64,000 nt of DNA from Synchiropus splendidus. Lineage: Eukaryota; Chordata; Actinopteri; Syngnathiformes; Callionymidae. Each line of letters opens with the position of its first letter. The first letter of the stretch is position 1. Below the pieces are notes generated by a model. It worked only from the letters and a program-made list of their open reading frames with translations, had not been told where the DNA came from and did no database searches. Below, piece by piece: positions 13,438 through 19,673 of the stretch. The position numbers were made by a program, and so were the translations under genes. The stretch is taken from contig NC_071349.1 in the NCBI RefSeq assembly GCF_027744825.2, positions 1,984,001 through 2,048,000 on the forward strand, written 5' to 3'.

Positions 13438-13452
13438 AGAAAGGGTCTTTCT
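13438..13452. repeat. LINE target-site duplication, left copy
   Basis: AGAAAGGGTCTTTCT lies directly before the T-run that is the LINE poly(A) tail read on the plus strand. The matching copy at 24159-24173 reads AGAAAGGGTCTATCT, with one difference. The flanking satellite resumes in the same monomer phase, so this is a genuine target duplication. Because CC precedes both copies, it could be up to 17 bp. The motif is itself a perfect inverted repeat (AGAAAG, GGT, CTTTCT). Confidence 0.93.
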
Positions 13453-13759
13453 TTTTTTGTATTATTTTATTTTACATTTTACATAATAGAAAACACAAAT
13501 CACATTGCAGTATATAATTCACTCGAGTGTGGTCTCTAGTATACGTTTATATAACTGACAAACCACAAATTATAATACACATCTGTATATATATACCACA
13601 GGACAACAATGAAAACATGAAAAACAAAAAACAAAGACAAAAACAACCACCCAAAAAAAATAAATAAATAAAAAAAGTTGCTGCACTTTAGATTAAGTGA
13701 TCTATTTATTCTTTGACGATCATCCATGACAGACATCTAGACGAGTTAAACAGATGTTT
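13453..13759 (-). other. LINE 3'UTR and poly(A) tail
   Basis: About 307 bp between the ORF2 stop (TAA, minus strand, 13762-13760) and the element end. On the sense strand it ends AATAATACAAAAAAA and carries an AATAAA polyadenylation signal at 13471-13466, about 14 nt before the A-run. The rest is A/T-rich with no recognisable structure. A 66-codon open frame on the minus strand (13736-13536) is very hydrophobic and low in complexity, and is not credible as a gene. Confidence 0.85.
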
Positions 13760-14703
13760 TTACTGGGATGAAAGGTAATCAAAAAAAGGTTGCCACACTT
13801 TCTTAAACGTCCTAATTTTCCCAAGTCTTTCAAATCGTATTTCTTCTATATGCAACAGATTAGCCATGTCAATTAGCCATAAGTCAACTGATGGTGCTGC
13901 TTCCTTGTTCCACATCATCAATATATTTTTCTTCGCAATAATACTTCCGTACCAAAATGCACGGGTCTTAAGACGGCCTAGGTCTGCAAGTTGTTCTGAC
14001 CAGCCTAAGATTGCAGCTTTGGGATCAGGTTCTATATTGCATCTGAAAATCTCAGAATGAATTTGAAAAATACGGGTCCAAAAATTCCTCAGTTTTGTGC
14101 AGGACCAAAACATGTGGGTCAGTGTACCATCACTCTGATGACACTTAATACATCTTGGGGAGGAATCTGGGTAAAACGAATGTAATCTAACCCGAGAGTA
14201 ATGCAATCTATGAATAACTTTAAATTGGATTAATTGATGTCTGGAATTTATTGAGCATGTGTGTATAGCCTGCAGACACTTCAGCCAGGTGTCATCTGAT
14301 ATCTCTACGCCTAGTTCAGTTGCCCATGATGTTCTTTGATGTTGTGTCGACTTATCTGGCTGTTCTGAAAATGCATTGACAAAGCGAGAGACCAGGCGTT
14401 TTGCATCCGGCGTGCTCATCATCAGTGACTCTATGCAGTGAGGGGGATCATCGGTTTCAAAATTAGTTATGTGAGTTTTAACATAATTTCTAATTTGTAA
14501 ATATCTGAAGAAGTGCGATGCCAGAAGTGAGAATCTATCTTGGAGCTGGGTGAATGATGAGAATATATTATCAACATATAAGTCCCGAATGTTAACCAGT
14601 CCTTTACTTTTCCAAATCAGAAACACAGGATCTGAGAGTGAGGAAGGGAATGCATGATTATAACAAATGGGGGCGGCTCGGTTGAATTGCTTTACATCCT
14701 GGG
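13760..14703 (-). pseudogene. LINE ORF2, C-terminal segment downstream of the gypsy insertion
   Basis: This is the C-terminal part of the LINE ORF2 protein, beyond the reverse transcriptase. An open frame runs from the gypsy 5' target copy to a TAA at 13762-13760. If the gypsy element and one CTGGG copy are ignored, the frame continues directly from the upstream segment, so this part was open when the gypsy element arrived. A CCHC-like cluster (CIKCHQSDGTLTHMFWSC) sits in the middle, the expected position for the conserved zinc-knuckle-like C-terminus of L1/Tx1 ORF2 proteins. The segment ends in a tryptophan-rich tail (KKVWQPFFDYLSSQ). Any apparent local start codon here is an accident of the insertion: the segment has no promoter and is cut off from the catalytic domains. 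Confidence 0.93.
14699..14703. repeat. Gypsy target-site duplication, left copy (CTGGG)
   Basis: CTGGG lies immediately before the TG that opens the 5' LTR and is repeated at 19669-19673 immediately after the CA that closes the 3' LTR. A 5-bp duplication is typical of Ty3/gypsy integrases. The matched copies show an intact, unrearranged insertion. Confidence 0.97.
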
Positions 14704-14938
14704 TGTAATATATTGATATATTTACTTAGTTCCCGTATTTAGTAAAGATTGTTCTATGGTTATTGTTGAATACGTTGTTATTAAGGTGCTGTATAATTGT
14801 GTGGTGGAGTACGTAAGGTACGTACGCTGTGGCACTAGAGTTACGCTATATAATAAAGAAACGTGCAAGTAACGTCCACACGAGTCTCCGTCTCTTTCGG
14901 ATAAAAGAGCCAGTAAAACGGAACCCGAAGATATTACA
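14704..14938 (+). repeat. Gypsy 5' LTR (235 bp)
   Basis: Starts TGTAATATATTG and ends GAAGATATTACA. It matches the 3' LTR at 19434-19668 base for base in my reading. It contains a TATA-like element (TATATAATAAA, 14847-14857) that overlaps an AATAAA polyadenylation signal (14852-14857), and a short GTACGTAAGGTACGTAC near-palindrome just upstream of these (about 14809-14825). Transcription of the element should start shortly after the TATA-like box. Confidence 0.97.
14847..14857 (+). promoter_or_regulatory. Putative TATA box and overlapping AATAAA signal in the 5' LTR
   Basis: TATATAATAAA is the only strong TATA-like motif in the LTR. Its second half doubles as the canonical AATAAA signal. The same arrangement is present in the 3' LTR at 19577-19587, where the polyadenylation role would matter. 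Assigned by motif only; the transcription start and the R region cannot be placed exactly. Confidence 0.5.
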
Positions 14939-14939
14939 G

Positions 14940-14957
14940 TGGCGATGAGGATGGGAT
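14940..14957 (+). other. Primer-binding site, tRNA-Ser-like
   Basis: TGGCGATGAGGATGGGAT begins one base after the 5' LTR. From memory of the vertebrate tRNA-Ser(GCT) 3' end (CCCATCCTCGTCG plus CCA), the complementary PBS is TGGCGACGAGGATGGGAT, which gives 17 of 18 matches. Priming by tRNA-Ser is known in mag-like gypsy elements. The one mismatch may be natural or may be a mutation. Confidence 0.75.
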
Positions 14958-15065
14958 GGCTCTCATGAAAGACCATCCCTGAGAAAAGACAAGTGGATTT
15001 GTCAGACGCGTAGCTCCTGGAGAAGAAGTTAGCGCCGAAGCTAACGCGGCTAGTCGTCCGTCAGC

Positions 15066-18000
15066 ATGGCTGGTATCCAGATCGGAGCAATCGGTGAATA
15101 CCGAGAGAGGCAAGAAGATTTTGAATCTTACTTGGAGCGACTGGACATGTGGATGATTGCAAATGACGTTGCGGATGCTAAAAAAGTCAGCGTGTTCCTG
15201 TCAGTGATCGGTGCGGATGCTTACAGACTTTTGAAAAACTTGACAAGCCCGGATAAGCCAAGCAGCAAAACATACCAGCAGTTGTGCGAAACACTAAGTG
15301 AGCACTATAAGCCCAAGCCCATCGTAATTGTGGAAAGATTCCGTTTCCAAAAAAGGAACCAAAACGAGGGGGAGTCAATTGCGGACTATATTGTGGCATT
15401 AAAACAACTGTCAACGCATTGTGATTTTGGCGCACACCTAAATGATGCACTCCGAGACCGGTTTGTAAGCGGACTGAAAAGTGAGGAGGCACAAAAGAGG
15501 CTGCTGTCGAGACAAGGTCTGACGTTTCAGGAGGCGTGTGAGACAGCAGCGGCTATGGAAACTGCTGCACGCAACGCACAGGAATTTGCTGGAAAGTTTA
15601 AAATGACCGGAACTGTGAATAAGGTGCATCAGGAGAGAAGTAAAAGTAAATGGAAAAAAGGATCCACCTTCACAAAAGGCGCTACTAACTCCGAGTCATT
15701 ACAGAAAAATGATCAGAGACAACAACAAGGGAACAAGCTGTGCCACCGTTGCGGGGGTAAGCATCCTGCGCAGACATGCAGATTTAAACAGGAAAAATGT
15801 CATTTTTGCTCAAAGGTGGGACATATAGCTCGTGCTTGTCGCAATAAAAAGACACATTATGTGCATGAAGAGGCTGAATGTGATCAAGATGACACAGACG
15901 AATTGGGGGTGTGCACTGTGTACACCGCTGCAAGTAAACGACATGGCATTCACATGCATGTTCATATCGAAGGAAAAGAAGTGGAAATGCTGCTCGACAC
16001 AGGAGCGCAGGCAACGCTTGTGTCAGAGATGATGTATAAAAAATGGCTGTCTCATCTGCCCCTTCAGAAATGCAATGTGAAACTATTCACTTTCACAAAT
16101 GAGAAAATTCCCACAGTGGGCGAAGTGCAAGTGGATGTAAAATACAAGCAGCAAACAGCAAAGCTCCGTCTAGTGGTTGTCAAGGGAAACAGGCCCGCTT
16201 TACTCGGATGTGACTGGCTGGACTCCTTTAAGCTGAACTGGAGAGAAATCTTTTCATTGAATTCATCTCAAAATTCTTCGGGTCTTGAGGATCTGGAGGA
16301 GGTGTTAGAGAAACACAAGGCGGTGTTTGAAGAAGGGCCCAGCACCATAAAGGAATTTAAAGCCACCATTCGAGTAAGACCTAACACTCAGCCCATCTGT
16401 AAGAAGGCAAGACCGGTGCCCTATGCCCTTAGAGAACCAGTTGAAAAGGAACTGGACAGGCTGGAAGGAATGGGAATTATATCCAAAACAGATCGCAGTG
16501 AGTGGGCGTCACCCATTGTTATTGTTCCAAAAGCTGACAAGTCCATACGAATCTGTGGTGACTACAAGGTTACAATCAACCAGAGTGTAGAAGAGGAAAC
16601 ATACCCACTACCCAACACAGAGGATCTGTTTGCCACACTAGCCGGTGGAAAGTTGTTCACAAAACTGGACTTGTCACATGCATATCAGCAGTTGGAGCTG
16701 GACAAAGAGTCAGAAAAATATTTAACAGTGAACACACACCGAGGTCTGTACACTTATCATCGCCTGTCATATGGAGTTTCAAGTGCACCATCTATATTCC
16801 AAGGCGTGATGGACCAAATACTACAAGGACTGGACAATGTCACCTGTTTCTTGGACGACATCTTAATCACCGCTGGCTGCAGGAAAGATCATCTAAAGAA
16901 GCTAAGTGAAGTGCTGGGTCGTCTAGAAAGATATGGTGTGAGGGTGAAGCGATCCAAGTGTAAATTCATGCAGAGCAGTGTGGAATACTTGGGCCACATT
17001 GTGGACAGTGAAGGTCTTCATCCCACGAATCAGAAGTTGGAAGCCATAATCGATGCTCCCAGTCCTACAAATGAGACCGAGTTGCGCTCATACATTGGAC
17101 TGTTGAACTACTATGGAAGGTTCATGAAGAATCTATCAACACTGTTACAACCAATGTATGCACTACTAAAAAGAGAGAGTCCTTGGAAGTGGACAACACA
17201 ATGCGAGGAGGCATTTGTTAAGTCAAAAAGACTTTTAATGGAAAGTAAGGCCGTAGTTCACTATGATGCAACTAAACCCCTGAGACTGGCATGTGATGCG
17301 TCGCCTTATGGTGTGGGCGCAGTGATATCCCACATCATGGCAAATGGCGAGGAGAAGCCTATAGCTTTTGCATCTCGCACCCTAAAAGTTGCAGAGTGCA
17401 ATTATGCACAAATAGAGAAAGAGGCGCTCTCTATCATCTTTGGAGTAAAAAAATTCCATAAATACTTGTATGGCAGGAAGTTCGTTCTGATAACTGACCA
17501 CAAGCCGCTGTTGGCAATACTGGGACCAAAGTCAGCTATTCCCACTCTGGCTGCACTGCGAATGCAGAGGTGGGCACTAATACTGATGTCATATAATTAT
17601 GACATTGAGTATCGAAAGTCAGCAGATCATGCCAATGCAGATGCGCTTTCCAGACTACCGAGTAAAGAGAAGGACATGACAGCAGAAGAAAGTTCAATCT
17701 TCTATTTCTCTGTTGTAGATGACCTCCCGGTCTGTGCTAGTGACATTGCACAAAGTACAAAGAATGATCCAACACTGAGTAGAGTGAAGGATCTCACTTT
17801 AAATGGCTGGCCTGAGCATGTTGCTGATGAGGTCCTCAGACCGTATTTCCTGAGGAGGAGTGAGCTGTCTGTAGAGCAGGGTTGTATTCTTTGGGGCATG
17901 AGGGTTATTGTACCAATAGCACACAGGGCAAGGCTACTTAGCGACCTACATGCTGGACATCCAGGTATCTGCCGTATGAAGGCGCTGGCCAGGTCATATA

Positions 18001-19181
18001 TGTGGTGGCCAAATTTGGACAGGGACATTGAAAAAGCAGTACAAAACTGTGAAGCCTGCCAGTCAGTGAGGATGCTGCCTGCTGTCGCACCATTACATCA
18101 CTGGAAGTGGCCTACTCGTGTGTGGCAAAGAATACACATAGACTTTTGTGAAAAAGACAAACATAACCTATTGGTCGTTGTTGACAGTCACTCAAAATGG
18201 CTTGAAGTAGTTCCAATGAAAATAACTACATCGCAGAAAACCATTCAGGTGCTCCGAAACATTTTTGCATCTCATGGTCTGCCAGAGGAAGTGGTATCAG
18301 ACAATGGACCACAGTTTACTGCTGGGGAATTTAAACAGTTTTTGAGAAGCAATGGCATCAAACAAACATTAGTTCCTGCATATCATCCAGCGTCAAATGG
18401 AGCTGCTGAGAGGGCAGTGCAGACGGTCAAGGCGTCCCTGAGGAAACAAGTACTGTCAGATCAAGCTCCGCAGACTACCATATCACTGCAGCACAAACTG
18501 GCTAACTTCCTGCTGATGTACCGAAGCACACCACAATCGGTGACAGGAGTTTCACCGGCAGAGTTGTTTCTCAAACGTCAGTTGAGAACAAGGTTTAGCT
18601 TGCTCAAGCCAAGTTTACAGAGAACCATTGAAGACAAACAACTCAGACAAAAGATACACCATGACAAGTCAAAACCAAGGTTGAGGAACTTGGTGCCAGG
18701 GGATCAGGTACGGGTGAGAAACTTCCGTGGAGGGGAAGAAAAATGGTTACTTGGAACTATTGTGAAACGACTGGGACCAGTGTCGTACCTCATAGATGAA
18801 GGGGGACGAGTGCGTTCTGTTCACATCGACCATTTGCTGCACTCTCAGGAGTCACCGTGTGAGACCTCACCCAGACCTGTTTGCGACCCTTTGTCACTCA
18901 TGAGAGATGACGCAGGACCATCTGTGAGGAAACCTGACATTTTCAGACCCCAGTCAACCTGCGACTCAACCTTGAGACTAACTCATACCGCAGAGGCACC
19001 AACCGCTGACACTGCAGACGATACCCCAGAGGTGCCGACTCTACCATCAAGCCCTGCACAGAGTGATCCGTCGCAGAGCGGAGATCATACCAGAGATCAA
19101 CTGTCTACACCTGTCAAGAGTCCTACTGTGCGGCGTTATCCTCAACGAGTGCGCATGAAACCAGTTCGATTGAGAACTTAG
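15066..19181 (+). CDS. Gypsy Gag-Pol polyprotein, intact
   Basis: One uninterrupted 1371-residue frame, beginning at the first ATG after the leader (GTCAGCATGG) and ending TAG. The domains, in order, are a retrotransposon Gag capsid-like region (about residues 20-170); two zinc knuckles, C226-X2-C-X3-H-X4-C and C245-X2-C-X4-H-X4-C258; an aspartic protease with D311-T-G; reverse transcriptase (about 450-640) with F595-L-D-D as the YxDD-type catalytic box; RNase H with acidic residues D744 and D811; and integrase with an HHCC zinc module (H962, H965, C995, C998) and catalytic D1026, D1079 and E1115 in D,D(35)E spacing. A GPY/F-like module follows (WLLGTIVKRLGPVSYLI). The last 100 or so residues are Ser/Thr/Pro-rich and basic at the end, with no chromodomain seen. 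Gag and Pol share one frame, so no programmed frameshift is needed. Every catalytic residue I looked for is present. The frame runs opposite to the interrupted LINE ORF2. Confidence 0.97.
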   Translation: MAGIQIGAIGEYRERQEDFESYLERLDMWMIANDVADAKKVSVFLSVIGADAYRLLKNLTSPDKPSSKTYQQLCETLSEHYKPKPIVIVERFRFQKRNQNEGESIADYIVALKQLSTHCDFGAHLNDALRDRFVSGLKSEEAQKRLLSRQGLTFQEACETAAAMETAARNAQEFAGKFKMTGTVNKVHQERSKSKWKKGSTFTKGATNSESLQKNDQRQQQGNKLCHRCGGKHPAQTCRFKQEKCHFCSKVGHIARACRNKKTHYVHEEAECDQDDTDELGVCTVYTAASKRHGIHMHVHIEGKEVEMLLDTGAQATLVSEMMYKKWLSHLPLQKCNVKLFTFTNEKIPTVGEVQVDVKYKQQTAKLRLVVVKGNRPALLGCDWLDSFKLNWREIFSLNSSQNSSGLEDLEEVLEKHKAVFEEGPSTIKEFKATIRVRPNTQPICKKARPVPYALREPVEKELDRLEGMGIISKTDRSEWASPIVIVPKADKSIRICGDYKVTINQSVEEETYPLPNTEDLFATLAGGKLFTKLDLSHAYQQLELDKESEKYLTVNTHRGLYTYHRLSYGVSSAPSIFQGVMDQILQGLDNVTCFLDDILITAGCRKDHLKKLSEVLGRLERYGVRVKRSKCKFMQSSVEYLGHIVDSEGLHPTNQKLEAIIDAPSPTNETELRSYIGLLNYYGRFMKNLSTLLQPMYALLKRESPWKWTTQCEEAFVKSKRLLMESKAVVHYDATKPLRLACDASPYGVGAVISHIMANGEEKPIAFASRTLKVAECNYAQIEKEALSIIFGVKKFHKYLYGRKFVLITDHKPLLAILGPKSAIPTLAALRMQRWALILMSYNYDIEYRKSADHANADALSRLPSKEKDMTAEESSIFYFSVVDDLPVCASDIAQSTKNDPTLSRVKDLTLNGWPEHVADEVLRPYFLRRSELSVEQGCILWGMRVIVPIAHRARLLSDLHAGHPGICRMKALARSYMWWPNLDRDIEKAVQNCEACQSVRMLPAVAPLHHWKWPTRVWQRIHIDFCEKDKHNLLVVVDSHSKWLEVVPMKITTSQKTIQVLRNIFASHGLPEEVVSDNGPQFTAGEFKQFLRSNGIKQTLVPAYHPASNGAAERAVQTVKASLRKQVLSDQAPQTTISLQHKLANFLLMYRSTPQSVTGVSPAELFLKRQLRTRFSLLKPSLQRTIEDKQLRQKIHHDKSKPRLRNLVPGDQVRVRNFRGGEEKWLLGTIVKRLGPVSYLIDEGGRVRSVHIDHLLHSQESPCETSPRPVCDPLSLMRDDAGPSVRKPDIFRPQSTCDSTLRLTHTAEAPTADTADDTPEVPTLPSSPAQSDPSQSGDHTRDQLSTPVKSPTVRRYPQRVRMKPVRLRT

Positions 19182-19433
19182 CATAGAAAAATAAATAAGT
19201 AAAATAATCCCTTGGATTGGGAGGACAAGGTTTGGGGAGTCGGAATTTCCCTTTTTGTAGTTTACAGTTTTAGTTGATTGACTGAGGTATTTTTGAAATG
19301 TTAAGTTTAAGTTAGTGTAGCTGTTGTTGAAGGATTTATAATAACTAAGGAAAATATTGTTTACGTGTAGGGAAATATAGTTATGTTCTATGTAGAATAA
19401 ATAAAAAAGGGGTTTTTATTTAAAGGGGAGGAG
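19182..19433 (+). other. Gypsy 3' untranslated region
   Basis: About 250 bp between the gag-pol stop and the 3' LTR. It is A/T-rich with several stops in each frame, and I see no env-like frame. It ends in the polypurine tract annotated separately. A second purine-rich run (AAAAAAGGGG) lies slightly upstream, at about 19403-19412. Confidence 0.8.
19422..19433 (+). other. Polypurine tract
   Basis: AAAGGGGAGGAG, all purine, directly abuts the first T of the 3' LTR. This is the expected site for priming plus-strand DNA synthesis in an LTR retrotransposon. Confidence 0.9.
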
Positions 19434-19668
19434 TGTAATATATTGATATATTTACTTAGTTCCCGTATTTAGTAAAGATTGTTCTATGGTTATTGTTGAA
19501 TACGTTGTTATTAAGGTGCTGTATAATTGTGTGGTGGAGTACGTAAGGTACGTACGCTGTGGCACTAGAGTTACGCTATATAATAAAGAAACGTGCAAGT
19601 AACGTCCACACGAGTCTCCGTCTCTTTCGGATAAAAGAGCCAGTAAAACGGAACCCGAAGATATTACA
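19434..19668 (+). repeat. Gypsy 3' LTR (235 bp)
   Basis: Same length and, in my reading, the same sequence as the 5' LTR. It begins TGTAATATATTG after the polypurine tract and ends GAAGATATTACA. The AATAAA signal at about 19582-19587 would serve for polyadenylation of the element transcript. Confidence 0.97.
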
Positions 19669-19673
19669 CTGGG
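19669..19673. repeat. Gypsy target-site duplication, right copy (CTGGG)
   Basis: Exact repeat of the five bases at 14699-14703. On the minus strand it restores the LINE ORF2 frame: the last codon before the insertion is CAG, and the next codons continue in phase beyond the other copy. Confidence 0.97.

Larger units (their letters stand above)
1..13452 (+). repeat. 188-bp satellite array, left arm
   Basis: Head-to-tail array of about 71 monomers, all in the same orientation. Taking the monomer to start at AGCTGTCTGAAG, the near-consensus length counts to 188 bp; the window opens at about monomer position 67. Landmarks in order are CCAAAGTTATCAACA, GGCGTTCCGGAATCGACC, CTGAAAACGCGTTTTC, GCATTGTGCCATAAC, GGGAAGCTTCAG, CCTCCCACTATAGCAG, AGAAAGGGTCTTTCT and AGTTGCACATCAAATC. 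Monomers differ by scattered substitutions and rare 1-2 bp indels. Each carries a HindIII site (AAGCTT), so a HindIII ladder with 188-bp steps is expected. I do not recognise the family by name. Short open frames inside it come from the repeat and are not annotated as genes. The first 5 kb look more heterogeneous than the right end of the window. Confidence 0.98.
14704..19668 (+). mobile_element. Complete Ty3/gypsy LTR retrotransposon (K02A2.6/mag-like)
   Basis: A 4965-bp element inserted into LINE ORF2 in the opposite orientation. It has 235-bp LTRs bounded by TG...CA, 5-bp target duplications, a tRNA-Ser-like primer-binding site, a single uninterrupted gag-pol frame and a polypurine tract. 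No env-like frame follows pol, so it looks like an intracellular retrotransposon, not a retrovirus. Read side by side, the two LTRs show no difference. As LTRs are identical at insertion, this points to a very recent event and possibly to an element still able to move. The mag/K02A2.6-like placement is inferred from the tRNA-Ser PBS, the two zinc knuckles, the FLDD reverse transcriptase box, the GPY/F-type integrase end and the absence of an obvious chromodomain. Confidence 0.97.

Noticed and set aside
1..13452. CENP-B box in the satellite
   Set aside because: I looked for the TTCG....A..CGGG pattern on both strands of the consensus. TTCGAAAG variants share the first bases only, and no CGGG follows at the right spacing.
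1..13452. CRISPR array or bacterial repeat system
   Set aside because: The repeats are contiguous 188-bp monomers without unique spacers, and the inserted elements are eukaryotic retrotransposons.
1..13452. Pol III promoter (tRNA- or SINE-like A and B boxes) in the monomer
   Set aside because: GTTCCGGAATCGACC resembles a B box only loosely, and no matching A box lies at a suitable distance upstream.
13536..13736. Hydrophobic 66-residue minus-strand open frame
   Set aside because: It lies wholly inside the A/T-rich LINE 3'UTR; its hydrophobicity follows from base composition.
14722..14976. Minus-strand 84-residue frame across the 5' LTR
   Set aside because: It is low in complexity and lies antisense to the LTR and primer-binding site; nothing supports expression.
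17702..18028. Minus-strand open frames inside gag-pol (also 15187-15492, 15438-15629, 15784-16014)
   Set aside because: Antisense shadows of a long, clearly coding plus-strand frame.
19182..19433. An env gene after gypsy pol
   Set aside because: Only about 250 A/T-rich bases separate the pol stop from the 3' LTR, with no long open frame.
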